This document shows positions 11,092-23,999 of a stretch of 64,000 nucleotides of DNA, in pieces. The translations under genes and the position numbers were made by a program. The DNA is from Macrobrachium rosenbergii (taxonomy: Eukaryota > Arthropoda > Malacostraca > Decapoda > Palaemonidae), in NCBI RefSeq assembly GCF_040412425.1, contig NC_089761.1, forward strand, positions 32,414,144 to 32,478,143. Reading direction: 5' to 3'. The number at the start of each line of letters is the position of its first letter. Positions within the stretch are counted from its first letter, which is position 1. Under the pieces are notes generated by a model. That model made no database searches and was not told where the DNA came from. It saw only the letters and a program-made list of their open reading frames with translations.

Positions 11092-12963
11092 TACAGGAAG
11101 TGCAAGAAAGTACAGTATAGCGAGAGCGTTAAGTACACGTATGTCAGCAAGGAGTTCGATATATTTCTGTATACAGTATGGTGAATTTGGCTGTAGCTGC
11201 TTTCTTGTATTTTATTCTATAAGGTCGTGTGTGGAGAATTGCTAATTGCCGAGTTGTTTAAAAGTTAGTCGTGTGTGCTGTATTAACCACATTAGCAGAC
11301 TTGAGTTTCGGCTAAAAACCTTTCTGTTATAGTTACAAAAGTGTCTTTGCAATGTTAATTAAAACAGCAAGCTTATGTCATGAATGGTTGCTTTTGAATA
11401 TATTTGAAATTATATACATGGCCTATATGTATAAACATTACTTATAATAAGTAACACTGAAATTGTTTTGATGGTTGCTTTGCGAAGTATGTGTGACGTA
11501 CAAGAGATGCTTGTCTTTGTCAAAGATTTTGTGCCTCTGTTATTACTGTGAATGATCATAGTTGTAGGTTATCTTTTGAAAATCCAGTTCTGTCATGTCT
11601 TAGTTTTGATATACCTGTTGAAGTACTGTAATATACTTTAGTGGGGAGCAAAACTAGCTTTTATTTTAGTAACTTTTATTCTTATAAAATACATAATTTT
11701 TTGTAACACCACCGCACTATAAAATACATAATTTTCGTAACACTTCAGTACCGTACTGCTTAGTATTGAATTCAGTGTGATCGTCACATGTGACCGTGGT
11801 ACAGCGCAGCTTCCATTTTAGTGATTTGAGGCTAGAATTTATCCTCCTTTACCTTTTGATGAACCAACCTGTAAAATCTAAATAGTCTTTGTTATTGGTA
11901 ATATCTCCCAGAACTAGTATATATTAGAATAAAATTAGATAACTGTGGGCATCCCCATAGTTTATATAATATGAAATGAGGGCAAGGGGTCGTGCTTAGT
12001 TATCTTACTGAAAACTTCCAGAGTTTGTTTATTAAGAGGAAAATTGATTTGGTGACAAAGTGCCTTTGACATTCATATACAGGTATTGTATAATATATTG
12101 TTGATTTGTATATTCTTAATTTTATGAAAATGGACTTTTTGTAATAGGTTAGACTATGTGGCACAAAGTATTAGTCAGGGAGAAAAGGGGACAGTTTTCC
12201 ATATTCTTATCTAGATGCCGATGACAGTAATGTCTCGAGTTATAAGAAATCACAGACGAGAACAGTCGGCTTTGTATCTGATTTAGTGTAGTTAGCTATA
12301 GAGGTGCCTTTCAGGCTTTTGTTTGACTCTTTTTTTCAGCTTCTGTCTTTATTCAAGACATAGTCTGTGACTGCAGTTTTTCGTGTCCATTACATGAGAA
12401 TCTTTTGGAACACCTGGGGAGAAAAAATGTCAGTTTCTATTACTTTAAATTGATTTTCAAGTAGTGGTGGAATTCTCTCCTTGACATTGCTTCTGCTGTA
12501 GTTGGCATTCTTCCCTTGACGTATCACTGTTCTTATGTCAAGGTAAGGAGTGTTTAAGCAGGGTAAAACATTTGAATCTTTAGTAAGATTGCTTATTTAC
12601 CAAGCAAAAGAGAGGCCATCAGAGCCATCTAGGGCTGTGTACCCAAAAACTATCTTCTGACCTCACAGTCTCCATTTGCAACAGGATAGTTTCATTTCTG
12701 ACCCTTGTCAAGGTATAGACCATTCAGAGAAGCTGACCTTGCTGAACCTACTTTATAAGTACCACCAGAAGATTATTGCAGTGCTGATAGTTCTTGATGG
12801 ATGCAAACTTCTAGGTAAGCCCAAGTTGTTTAGAAGTGTATGTGGCCTTAGCTTTGAATTAATGCGCTCTTGCTAATCCTTTACAGATATGAGTGGTGAA
12901 CTTGGGAGGGCCATGTGGAGCAAATCAACTCTTCATTTATAATTCAGCCTTACATGTGGTGCC
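11092..12963. other. Intergenic, no gene seen
   Basis: AT-rich. A short direct repeat around 11685-11735 repeats 'ATAAAATACATAATTTT'. No convincing ORF, RNA gene or transposon end. The 66-codon ORF at 12676 lacks recognisable domain or splice context. Confidence 0.5.
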
Positions 12964-14003
12964 GTCAGCCAGGAACTAATTTTATCCTGTCAGTTGTGCT
13001 TGGGATTTCTCCATCTGCAGTTATCCTCTGATCAGTGAGGAGACACCTGGTCATGTCTTGTGCACCAGCACATCTCCTTTTAATCTGCTACAAGGCTATA
13101 TTTATTCAGTGGGTTGATATCTGTGGAATCATTGTGCTTAATGGAAGATTTAAACACAACAAAACCATCAGGAGCTTGAAAGTTTTGGATGTTGAGGAAA
13201 TAATCTCAGGTCCTACATTCATAGAGGAGTTACTGAATTCATCACTGATTTTGCATTCATAATTATGTATGTATTTTTCTATATTAATTAGGGGTATGAT
13301 CACTGTCCATTAGAGATGAGGTATATGAGTAGTTTTTTCTAACATGTACCAATGATGCCAAAATGTCTTGAATAGGATTAGATTACTATTCCAGAATGCT
13401 TACATTTGTTTTGGCTAAATGAATAGATTGGATGGTGATGTTACCTCCCATAAAAATATTGTGCCAAAAGCTACAAAGCCCACTTGTTAACAACATAGCG
13501 ATGTTGATAAGTGGGCTTAGCTCCTGGCACAAGATGTGTAGGGGAGGTAACATCCACCATCCAATTCATTCCTTCAGCCAAAAGCCAATGTAAGTATTCT
13601 AAAATAAAACTGTAGTCTAGTCCTAAGCACATCTATTTTGGCATCATTGGTACAGTGTAAGACAAACTGCTATAATGCCTTATCTCTGCTGGACTGTGGT
13701 ACCACCTCTAATTAAAACAAAAAAATACATCCATAATTCTGGATGCAAAATCAGTGATGATTCAAGTAAGTGTTCCATATGAATATAGATCTAAGATTAT
13801 TCCTCAACACTCACAGAATGTTTACTTGCAGAGTACAGTTGTCAATTGTGGCTGAAGAATGAAAGGGAACTCCTGGTATTCAACTGCAGGCAGAAAATAT
13901 ATGGTTTTTTATTCTGGTTTTGCAACTGCCTTTTTGGCTCAGTACACTGTGGTCTCCTCAGTCAATTGTGACCACCTGCAGTCATGCCCTCCTCCTGGCT
14001 GAC
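12964..14003. repeat. Large imperfect palindrome (~1.04 kb), fold-back element
   Basis: The arms are inverted copies centred near 13498. The centre is a hairpin, AAGCCCACTTGTTAACAACA against TGTTGATAAGTGGGCTT. Further pairs: ACCAATGATGCCAAAATG (13346-13363) with its complement near 13637; TCATCACTGATTTTGCAT (about 13240) with the complement near 13745; GTCAGCCAGGA (12964) with TCCTGGCTGAC (ending 14003). The arms have diverged by many substitutions and indels. No transposase. It is probably an old fold-back or MITE-type insertion. Confidence 0.75.
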
Positions 14004-16780
14004 TATTAGTCCTCGAGTTCTAATATACTTTTTTGTCTTAGATGATGTTCTAGTTGACTAGTTGTGGCTTATGTCCATCCCTCTTCCAAGGGTAGTATGA
14101 AATGCTAGTTTTCCGAGTCCTCATAGTGAGAGTGGTCACCTCCGACTGGCACCCAATTACTCACTCCTTAAGGTGCAGTAATGACTTGCTTCCGCATCTG
14201 CTCAACACCCCTCTGGGTCATTTCTGGCTGTGTGTGTGTGACTGAGGTGCATTGCAGCCCTGTCGTGTCCTCATCAGCAGTTTCCCCAACTGATACTCTA
14301 CTGTCTCGAACTTATCTTTGCTCCTCTTCACCTGCTGGTCGTCTCCTCAACGGATACTCTACTGTCTCGAACTTATCTTTGCTCCTCTTCACCTGCTGGT
14401 CATCTCAACACTTTAGCCCACCTGTTGATGAGTACTAGTTCATCACAAAGATGATCTCCTAGACCTTTGGTGCTTGGGTGGTCTCACAGTAAGCCCGGCA
14501 CTCTGGGGATTTCACTGGGGGATAGTGTGTTGTTGGATCTGCAGCATTACAAGATGAGAGTCCATCTCAGCTCTCGCGTAAGGTCTTTGGTTGTCACCCA
14601 GTTTGTTCAGATCTGGACACATCACCTTTGAGCGTCCTTTAACCAATTCCTTGGTGGCTGTCTGTGAGGATCTTTTTGTTTTGTCTTTAGGGCCACTGGC
14701 TTAGCATTGCTTTCCATTGCCACAGTGGTCTTCACAGAGGAGAGACACCCCCTTTACTCCTGGTTAATGCAGTGGGCTGCTGCTGCAATAGGTATACAAA
14801 GTACTTCTGCAGAGCAAGTATCAGGTTTGTTCAATTGGCAGCGGTTTCTCTGTGGTGCCAGCAACCGTGTACTTTCACCAGGACTAGCTAATGTGCTTCA
14901 TATTTGTTAGGCTTTTACCAGCTGGCAAATGTTACTATGAAGAGGGATGGATAAAGTTTTCATTGCTGACCTTTGTGCTCTTGGATTTCTGATCCTATAA
15001 ATCCTGACTTGGTCCTTGAGTCGGGGGGGAGATGCTGCTACCTTCAATTTTGGTGTTATCTTGGTCGTTTAGCATACCAAGTCAGCTCTTCAGCCCTAGT
15101 TGTTTTGTCAGCCGCTTTCTTCCTCTGGTCAGTGCCAGAGAAACCCTTTGATTTGCAGTTATCTATCCAGCTGTCAAACTCTTACGAGAGGCCGAGTAAT
15201 AATACACCTTAGCCATCTTGAGTTTCTGTCAGACTCTAATCAATTGACAGGTCTTAGCATCCTCAGTGGATGAGCTGTGGTGACCCTTTTGCCCTGTCAG
15301 CCCACCGACACCATTTTGGAGTTCAATTTTCCCCCAGAGGACAAGACTCCATCTCCAGGAACACCATTCAGGCTTTTCAGGCTTTTATGAACCCTCCACA
15401 GCCCATGATCAAATCATCACAGGTGCTCTTGGTGAGTAGTCATTTGATCATTTTTTGAAGAAGCTGGTTCCCCACAGTTTATTCTATATTCTCCTTTCAC
15501 CTCCATAATCCATTTTGTTGGCATGCTGCATTTATGGAAACTTCATAGAGCTTAAGCACTGGCAAGATGTGCAAAAAGGGGTGTGTGATCACCTGAGGAA
15601 CATCGGAACCATTTCTTGGAGTTCTGGGTCATCTTCCCGGCCCTTAGTCATTCGTGAGTGCCAGGGTAACAGTTATGGTCTACCTTGTCTTAAGACTTCC
15701 TCTTGCACCACAACACGGTGCTCTAACTTCCTTTCTTCCTTATTTGCTATTATACATTGTGGGCATAGAGGCTTATTCCTGTCTTGCAGTCCTGAGCATT
15801 TTGTGATGCCCTTTGTTAACATTTGGTATAAAATACAGACTTCACATACAAAAAGCATCTACATGGCCATTTTCCTTTTTCTTTTCATGCTTTTCTGGCT
15901 CAGATATTCAGTCTGTTCTTTTCCAGTCCACTCTTCCATCTTGCTTCTTCCTCTTGATTATGATGTTAGCATTTCCAGCTTTTTCTGCCTTCGTAATGCC
16001 ATTGAATTGCATCTCTTATTATAGTACTCTGCCAATGCCTTTTCCAGATCCAAAATTGTGCGATTAGTTGCGAGAATATGTTATGGTGGAAAATTTATAT
16101 AGCTGGTTGCTGCTAAAGATTGCAACTAGTCGCAACAAAAACTATTTAGGTGTGACAAGCAAATACAAGACTTCCCTTCCTGGAGAAGTGGACATTGTTG
16201 TAACTGAAGAATGCACTCTAAGTCAGTGAAAGGGATTAAGCCACTGGCTTACATGATGAAGAATCAATCGCTCTTACTGGGTGCCGAAGTCTTCTATCTA
16301 GATCAGGATGGTGGGATGCCAGTACTGTTCGTTTGTTTTTAAAATCTGTTGGTACCTTCCAATCACACAACACTTCCTTTCAGCTGAAGTGTGGCTGTGG
16401 GCCAGATGTACTCGAGATTAAGAGTGAGCTTGCTTTGTGTGTGGCTATAAGAGTCTCATGTCGAAATATAAGCCTTGACAATATACTTCAATGAAAAGAT
16501 CAACTGTAAATTGTTTGGTATTTAATGCAAATTGAAATAAGAAATGGTTACCAGTCTTCCCCAAACTTTCATGGCAAGTTGTCTTCCAGCTAGTTTTTTG
16601 GCAATATATTGTTAATAAAGTTTGTACTTTTTTTTAATCACTTGTGTTTCAGTATCCAACACTTACAATTCAGTTTAATTAAACTTCATAACTTTACTGA
16701 ATCTTCCAATTATCCAGTAAGAACAGTAACTAACATTTAAATCTTAAAATTTCAATGCCAACAGATTTATATTTCATATA
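14004..16780. other. Intergenic, C/T-rich on the plus strand; decayed element suspected
   Basis: Base composition differs from the flanks, with higher GC and pyrimidine on plus, and several unlinked ORFs of 60-170 codons occur, none with a recognised domain. A tandem duplication of about 61 bases lies at 14289-14410. This could be the relic of a transposon or retroelement, but no conserved motif supports a family. Confidence 0.3.
14289..14410. repeat. Tandem duplication, two ~61 bp units
   Basis: The segment beginning GATACTCTACTGTCTCGAAC is repeated head to tail with only a few differences. Confidence 0.85.
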
Positions 16781-16792
16781 CAATACTAAATA

Positions 16793-16930
16793 AATTTTTC
16801 ATTTAAAGAGATAAATTTACCTTTTAAGCCCTTGAAAAACATGACAATTTTTTGTTAATTAATTTTTCATTTAAAGAGATAAATTTACCTTTAAAGCCCT
16901 TGAAAAACATGACAATTTTTTGTTAATTAT
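16793..16930. repeat. Tandem duplication, two ~69 bp units
   Basis: A unit containing TTTTTCATTTAAAGAGATAA and CCCTTGAAAAACATGACAAT occurs twice, nearly identical (one T indel), implying a recent duplication. Confidence 0.9.
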
Positions 16931-19750
16931 TCAGTATGGAAGCTATATCATCGAAGTCCTGGTGTGTCTTTGAAAAAGCATATATTAACCTACCTTAAAA
17001 AGGAAAAATGAAAATATACCTGGAGTCATTCTACCATAACTTATATCTACCCCTTTTGCATCACTGGAGTGCAGTCAACCAGGTAGAATGATACTGCAGA
17101 TAGGGTCATGCCTGATGCATGGTTAGCTCCAAAGGGATCGTCAACTCTGGGAACAGACGTTTACATTAAGGTTATCTTGAAATTTACAGTATTGTATCCA
17201 TTAAAGAAGACCTTTTTGAAACCTGGGGGATTAAACAAAATTAAAGTGATAAAATATAATCCCCTCTTTTTCCCCCTCCCTTTTCCTTCTTTTTTTCTTT
17301 CCCTCTCAATTTTTTATTTTAATCTTTTCCCCTTTTTTATTTATTTAATTAATTTTTTATGTATTCTTTCCCCCCTTCTTTTTCCAACCCGAGAAGAACC
17401 CTAAAAGAGTTCAGAGGTCTGGTTAAACAAATCATTGACAACTGAAACCTGGGGGAAAATGAGAACTGGTGTTAATGATTTATCACTGATAATGTGCATA
17501 TGCTCTAATGTAACAAACCAAAAAGGTTAATAACTTCCCCCCACAACCTTCTGTACAAGAGAGAGTTTTTATTTGAAAAGAAAGAGTCAATTTGAAAATA
17601 TAAAACACTTTAATAGAGCATTCAATTACAGAAAAACTAAAACACCTGAACAAAGTCAAGGGCTCTCAACTCAAACTAAAAGGCCACGGTACAGAAGTTA
17701 AGGCACAGCCCTAGGCTTGAAAACAAGCAGCATAAGGCAATGAAGTGAGGTCCTCAAAGATGACCCAGCCGCCACAAATGGCAGTGCACATGCCTGAGAA
17801 AGTTTGGCAAAACAACTATACCCACTGTCCAGTTTTTGTTCGAGGGAATGTATGACACCAGCCTCAGAAACAGCTTGGAAAAACTCAAGGTAGTTCTGTA
17901 ATCTTCTATACATCATCCCATGTGACCACAGGATTTGATGAAGCTGAAGTTTCCTCCCCAGCTACACAAACCTAACCTAAAAGTCGAGGATGAAGAAGTT
18001 TGTTATATGTAGTTCACCAGGCTACAGAACACTCACTGTTTGTTTCCGATTAGAAATTGTGTAATACAACTTAATTAAGATAATGGAGACTTCACTGCAC
18101 GTCTTACTCAAAGGGAAAAGCTGATATAAAAAACCATTGACAGTATAATGTTTAGGGAGATTCAAAACCATTAAACTATCTGGAGAAAGAACCTCCAGGT
18201 GTTGATCCACCAAAGTCAAGGGCGTAGTAAACTTGTTCAAGACTGTTTTAGGATACTGATTACCTCTAATCCAACAAGCTAGCTTTACACCATCACTCGG
18301 ATACCTTTAGCAACTGAAAAACAAAATCAACTACAACTGTAACTGGTTTTTTCTTCAAAACTGCAAGTTGAAAGCTTAAAATATATGTTAATATATTATT
18401 TGGCTATACAGATAAATGATTAACAAGGACCTTATGAACTAAGTCTTCTGATCAACTGGGAGAAGTCCATTGTAACAACTGGCTAAGAAAAATTCTTTTT
18501 AAAAGGTCCTTCCTTGAGAAAGGATGACTTAGCCTTACAATCAGAGATCAACAGATTGTAAATAACTTCCGTAAAAGGGAGCTTACTTAATGCAGAACAT
18601 AGCTTTTCAGGGAAAGTGCGGAGAGTCTTCTGGTTTCTACATGTGACGGTATAAATACCCTGTGCAGCACTTCACACTTCACTTCACACACCAGGATCTT
18701 ATGAGATGAAAAACAACATATGCTAACTAAAATAAACAGTTGTACACTAGATGACAAACCAGGATAGCACCTGACAAGATAAACTACACAAATTAAACAG
18801 TTGTGCTCAAGATATCAAAGCCTGTAAGGGAAAGAAACAGCCCACAAGGTAACAAACCTCCAATCTCTAGCTCTGAGGCCGAGTTGGCATAATCCCTCGT
18901 GAAGCTCCTCCTTTACTAAACACTTGCACAAAGCTCTCTCTGCTACAGTATAGATATGGCCCCCCCCCCCACACACACATGCACACACATTAGGTGATGC
19001 AGCCCCCTCAGCTGAGCTAACAAATTAAGTTCTCAAAAAGTTGCATGAAGAATGAGAATATAAGTAATGATTCACCATTTCAACTTCAGAAACTTAGGGG
19101 TAGGGAGGGTGGCAAGCAGCGCTCCCAGCTTGTATAAAAGCATCAGGTACATAATGCATACAGGTGTACCGCACTGAGCTATCCCTCGGTACTGAAACCA
19201 CTTGCTATATTTTCTATTTAATGATGGACGCTGAAACCTCAAAAAATTAACAATTGAACACCCACTGTTATTCAAAAGACAGCTGTAACAAGGCAATTTT
19301 GTAACCATATTGCAGTGAGGATGATACTTAGTCCATTCTTGGCACCATGCAATAGAAAAATATATAACTGTTAGTCTTAAACCACAAGGCTCCCCAGCAA
19401 CTGAGAGGGAATCCCCTCAATTTAATGGACACTCACCCATAAGGTATGCCTCTTCCTTGGAATACAGGGCAGAAATTTACTACCACTGTGGTTAGTCTAA
19501 CATGGGCCTAACCTCTGAATCTATTTAATTACCGGGAAGGTCATCACGGTAAACCCAACAAACCTACCTTTAGGAAACCAGTTTGTATCCATATACAAAA
19601 CTGTAAAATTATTTGTAATCATTTGCAAGTTTTATAACACACTGTATGCTATCATCACCTAACAGGTGACTTACAACCACTTAGAGTGATAACAAGCATT
19701 AGATGTGGGTACTGTTTGAGATGCAGTCCTTTAAAAATAATGGACTGATT
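16931..19750. other. Intergenic, no gene seen
   Basis: AT-rich sequence. A pyrimidine-rich tract lies at 17261-17390, and a C10 run followed by (CA)n at 18961-18990. The minus-strand ORF at 17698-17916 has no recognisable domain or splice context and is not called. Confidence 0.5.
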
Positions 19751-19751
19751 T

Positions 19752-19988
19752 GAATATAAAATTTAGGCCAAAGGCCAAGCGCTGGGACCTGTGAGGTCAT
19801 TCAGTGCTGAAAATGATATTGAAACTTTTGTAAGGAGAGGGTGGAAAGTAAGAGGGAAGGAAGAGAATATGAACAGAGGTATAGCAAAAGGAATGAAAGG
19901 GGCTGCAGAGACTGCAAAGAACCTTTAGCAATACCTACAGCATACCATCTACAGTGCACCGACAGCACGACCCCCTAGAGGGTGAATT
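19752..19988 (+). repeat. ~290 bp interspersed repeat, copy 1
   Basis: Begins GAATATAAAATTTAGGCCAA, continues with the CCAAGCGCTGGGACCTGTGA core and ends at ACCCCCTAGAGGG. This copy is internally shortened. It shares core, order and ends with the other copies in the window. It has no ORF and no obvious terminal inverted repeats, so class (SINE or other non-autonomous element) is open. Confidence 0.85.
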
Positions 19989-20239
19989 TAATGGATGGCG
20001 GGTAATGAAATCGTTTAGTAATATTATTCTACAGTGTACTTTTGATAATAGAAGATTACATCATATCTTGTTAGTACAACAATTATTAAAATTTTAATAA
20101 TGATAATAATCAACTGAAAAATGAAAAGCTAATACTGGATCTTAAAACTAACAGGCTGTTTTGGAAAACTGAATGTAAATACTGTACCCTCCTTTAAAAA
20201 AAATCAAGATGCCATATGCACTGTTCCTCTAATTTCAAG

Positions 20240-20488
20240 TTACTCAAAATTCTCTAAAATATCCTTCAAATGTTCATCAGACACTTTCTTTTTGGTAATT
20301 ACCCCCATGGCTGACGAAAGCCAAGCAGCGAGGACATGCTTGCACATCGTTTCCTTCTTCTTAATGACTAGGTACTTGAATGCTGGGCACTGGCAAAACA
20401 CGGAGTAGGGTAGGCAATAATATGGGGTGTCAAGCCTCCCAGTCACTTGAAATATGTATCGTCCACTTGTCGATATAATTTTCGTAAC
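20240..20488 (-). CDS. ZSWIM7: ZSWIM7 coding exon 2 (SWIM domain)
   Basis: Encodes residues 56-137 and stop TAA (20240-20242). It carries the complete zinc-binding CxC...CxH motif and a C-terminal helix-like segment ending KDILENFE. The acceptor is TTTTTTTAACCCACAG. Confidence 0.9.
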   Translation of the reverse strand, partial: VTKIISTSGRYIFQVTGRLDTPYYCLPYSVFCQCPAFKYLVIKKKETMCKHVLAAWLSSAMGVITKKKVSDEHLKDILENFE

Positions 20489-21277
20489 CTGTGGGTTAAA
20501 AAAATCGTAAAATTTACAAAACAATTCTGAAGTCTTTTAAAATAATGTGACTAGATACAAGAATTTAAACCTAGGCTAGAGGAGGTACTTTCAACAAGCA
20601 ATTCCTGTACAGGTACTGAAATGTTTAAAATATTACAAACTAGCTAAGATTTGCAGGTACTCTTCCCACAAGAACTGCACAGAATGTTTATACATATACA
20701 ATTTTTTGAAGGCTTATTTTTTATGACAATGCAAATTAGCTTATGGCTAAACTTGCCTTTACTGATAGTGACCAACTTGGCTAAACATACCTGACTGAAA
20801 CTTGACTCAGTGGGATAGAGACAGAATGAGAAAACATTTAAGAATAACACTTCATGTCATTGCTTGACAAGGTTTGTTTATCAGATATCATTAGTACAAA
20901 GTACTTTCTGTTTTTCATATTTTAAGCACCATTTAAAGGACAATTTTGAATACAATATTTAATGTACACACCATTTAAGGCCTTAATAGCATTGTTTTCA
21001 CTAATTACAGCTGGCTTTCTCTCAAATTTTTGAAAAAACTGCAGTGCCTGAATGTCATTCATTTTCTTCACAAAATACAGGACGTGTATTGTATTATGCC
21101 ATACTAATTTACCTTCTGAGCATCAATGATTTTGAAAGCCTTCATTAAAGTATTGCCGAAAATGCAATACAACGAGTTGAGGACGCCTTCAGAAAGCTGG
21201 CCTTTGGAGTGATACTCTTGCCAAACAACACTTATCAAGCCTCGAACCACCGACACTGTGTTGGGACAATTGCTCAT
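20240..21277 (-). CDS. ZSWIM7: ZSWIM7/SWS1-like SWIM zinc-finger protein (gene-level entry, two coding exons)
   Basis: The homologue in other animals works with a RAD51 paralogue (SWSAP1) in the Shu complex to promote RAD51 filament assembly in homologous recombination, especially meiosis. The CDS joins complement(21113-21277) and complement(20240-20488), giving 137 aa, close to the usual ~140 aa. The donor is AAG/GTAAAT and the acceptor AACCCACAG, joined in phase 0. The SWIM motif is CQC at residues 87-89 and CKH at 104-106 (C-x-C-x14-C-x-H). The preceding SGRYIFQVTG and IFGNTLMKAF stretches match the family layout. ATG 21277 sits shortly after an intron acceptor, so the upstream exon should be 5'UTR. 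Identity rests on recalled family architecture, not a database search. Confidence 0.88.
21113..21277 (-). CDS. ZSWIM7: ZSWIM7 coding exon 1
   Basis: Encodes residues 1-55, beginning MSNCPNTVSVVRGL. The exon is open at its 5' side to a TTTTTTCCAG acceptor just upstream (21285-21290), leaving only a few bases before the ATG. The ATG context is AAC ATG A. It ends AAG before donor GTAAAT. Confidence 0.85.
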
Positions 21278-21294
21278 GTTGGCTCTGGAAAAAA

Positions 21295-21665
21295 GTAATA
21301 GTTTTACAACTGTGAATTACTGCTAGTAATACTAATAAACAAAAGTAACCGCATACTTTTACATAAATGTACATTACTGCTAGTGTTACTAATGCAAAAA
21401 AAGTATTGTACATAACAGCTTAATTTTCCATAACTGTGAATTACTGCTAGTAATACTTATTGGATAAAACAGCAGTACTTTTACTGATGTGAATTACTGC
21501 TAGTAATACTTATGGATAAAACAGCAGTAATTTTACTGATGTGAATTACTGCTAGTAATACTTATGGATAAAACAGCAGTACTTTTACTGATGTGAATTA
21601 CTGCTAGTAATACTTATGGATAAAACAGCAGTACTTTTACTGAATTACTTTTAGTAATAATACCA
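21295..21665. repeat. 52 bp minisatellite in the ZSWIM7 5' intron
   Basis: About six to seven head-to-tail units containing GTGAATTACTGCTAGTAATA and GGATAAAACAGCAGTACTTT. The central units are nearly identical and the outer ones diverged. The unit core ATTACTGCTAGTAAT is almost self-complementary. Confidence 0.9.
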
Positions 21666-22384
21666 ATGGAAAAAGCACTAGAGCCTTAACAGAGTGGAGG
21701 TGAAAACAATTGGATTGAGAAATAATGCCTATTGCTCCATGCCAAATTACCTTTGAGTCCTACCAACCTAAAAACTGCCATTATGTCCCTCCATCCTAAA
21801 ACTGCCTATTGACAAAGCATAAAAATTATGTCTTTTAAATGAATTTCATAAAGCTACTTGACATAAGGATACTTAAATGCTTTTTCACGGGTATCTCAAA
21901 TGACTTGCACAGTAAAAAAAAACAAAGATATGCATAGATACTCTAAACTGCAAGGTTATAGTCACATTAGGTTATGTTAGGTCATTTTGGACTGAGCTAT
22001 CATGGCTGCCTTAATCTTAATCAAGAACCTATACCTGAAATACTGTATAAAAATTTTTTTGATAATTTATACCAAAAAATATTCTGGACTACTGCCACAT
22101 AATCTACAGCAAATGACCTTAAATAAAGATTGATTGTAGCTTAGAAACTCTGTTAACTTTAATTTTTTCCCTAAAAACCACATATCCTGAGTCCTAAAAT
22201 ATACTGTACTTGATGAGATACCATTCTTCAAAGATTTTTTTTTTTATATAGCAAAAGCAACTATTCTACAGTTTTACAGAGTCGCTTTTAGACCCAAGCT
22301 ACGTCTGTGGCAGTAGGCTACAGCCTTGTAGTCAAATAAATGGGGACTGGCAACCTGTCTAACAATGTTAGGCTACACTAGGAT

Positions 22385-22650
22385 ACCATCTGAACTGATC
22401 AAAATGAACAGCATTTATATACTGATAATAATATACTTAGTAGAGCAATAATGTGATACTGCTAAAAATACATGTGAACAGCATTTATATACCTTGTACT
22501 GATAATACTACAATTAGCAGTCCAATAATATGATAGGCTACTGGTAAAAATAAACAGCATTTATACACTGATATTACAGTACCGTACTTAGTAGCGCAAC
22601 GATACTGGTAGAAAATAAACAGCATTTAGTGCTTGATATTCACCGGACAC
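22385..22650. repeat. ~65-75 bp degenerate minisatellite, about four units
   Basis: Each unit contains AACAGCATTTATA followed by ACTGATA and an AGTA(G)GCAATA-like segment. Diverged tandem repeats within the ZSWIM7 5' intron. Confidence 0.7.
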
Positions 22651-22803
22651 TGAGTAGTGCAATACTATGATACTTAATTCCTTGCCAATGCTGAATTCAT
22701 TATCAGAAATGGTTGAATGATGGTCATTTTTGGTTTTCACATAAGAAATAAAGAGGGCAAATGAATCATTAGTCATGTATTAACTAAGCTTAAGATAATG
22801 GAA

Positions 22804-23112
22804 TGGAATATAAAATTTTGGCCGAGGGGCAAGAGCAGGGACCTAGGAGGTCATTCAACGCTGAAAGGGAAACCGAGAGTAAGGTTTTAAAGATGTAACA
22901 GAAGGAAAACCTCGCAGTTGCACTATGAAACTACTGTGAAGAGAGGGTGGAAAGTAGAACGAAAGAAAAAGAATTTGAACAGAGGTACAGTAAATGGAAT
23001 GGAAGGGGTTGGAGCTAGGGGCCAAAGCGACACTGCAAAGAACCTAAAATAATAACTACAGTGCATCGCGAGAGGTGCGCTGATGACATTACCCCCCTAA
23101 GGGGGACCTTGA
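22804..23112 (+). repeat. ~290 bp interspersed repeat, copy 2
   Basis: From GGAATATAAAATTTTGGCCG through AAACCTCGCAGTTGCACTAT to ACCCCCCTAAGGGG. Near full length. Confidence 0.85.
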
Positions 23113-23999
23113 TGTAAAGAATATTCTGTTCTATGTACAATGCAGTTGCTCCCTTTCCAGGTAGGTCCAGATAACATCTGTTACGACTGCGATTTGCGGT
23201 GCGCTAGGTTAGGTCTGGATAGAGGACCAGTCAGGTAGAACTGAACACCCTAGAACAGGTTAGGTTTGGGAAGATAAGGCAAGATTAGAATGCATCCTTG
23301 TAGGCTACAACATGTTGCTCCCCAGACTGACGGCACCCTAGGTCAGGTTTTAGGTGTGGGAGGTACGCTAACCCAGTTTGGCAAGACCCAATACCCTGGG
23401 TTATGTTAGATTAGCGAAAGTAAGATCCCTATAAATGGCCCCGGGGCATCTTCGTCCCTTGTAAGACATTCAAGACATGCAATTTTGACCATATACTTTT
23501 CCAGCTGCTCATCTTGTGGTTTATGCATTTATAACTGATTCACGTAGAACTATGGAACAACTCCGCATGGGGTATTACCTTGGAAATTGACTTTTTCTAT
23601 AGCATTTTGGTTGCTTATCAAGAATTTGCCGTTATTTTTTGTAAGTCGACTGTAATTAACCCGTAATTAACCTCAGAACTTATATGGTATTGTATACTGG
23701 TTAGCCTGGAATGCTATCGCTCATGCGCAATGTTATAGGGGAACTTAGATAAAAAGTGGTTTCCTTAACTGGGGGGCGGAGCACACCCATCTAAGTAACA
23801 CGGCCTGCTAGGTTAGGTTAGGATAGGTTAGTATGGTTCCTTTTATAGCAGATCTCCTTAGCCTTTCCCTTCTTGGACATACGGCTCCCTAATGACTCGC
23901 GAATGCGCAGAACGGTTCCAAACGACCAAGATGACAGTCCGGTTTTCTCCCAGTGTATTTCCCCACCCAAAACCCCGAGTTCCCACAAGTCCCCCTAGG

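Noticed and set aside
12676..12876. Possible retroelement pol fragment (LLNLLYKYHQKI)
   Set aside because: Only a loose resemblance to a polyprotein linker, with no protease, reverse-transcriptase or integrase motif nearby.
15515..16024. 169-codon plus-strand ORF
   Set aside because: No domain, mixed hydrophobic composition, no splice context, lies in pyrimidine-rich DNA that gives open frames by chance.
17698..17916. 72-codon minus-strand ORF
   Set aside because: Looks somewhat protein-like but shows no domain, acceptor or donor that joins it to a gene.
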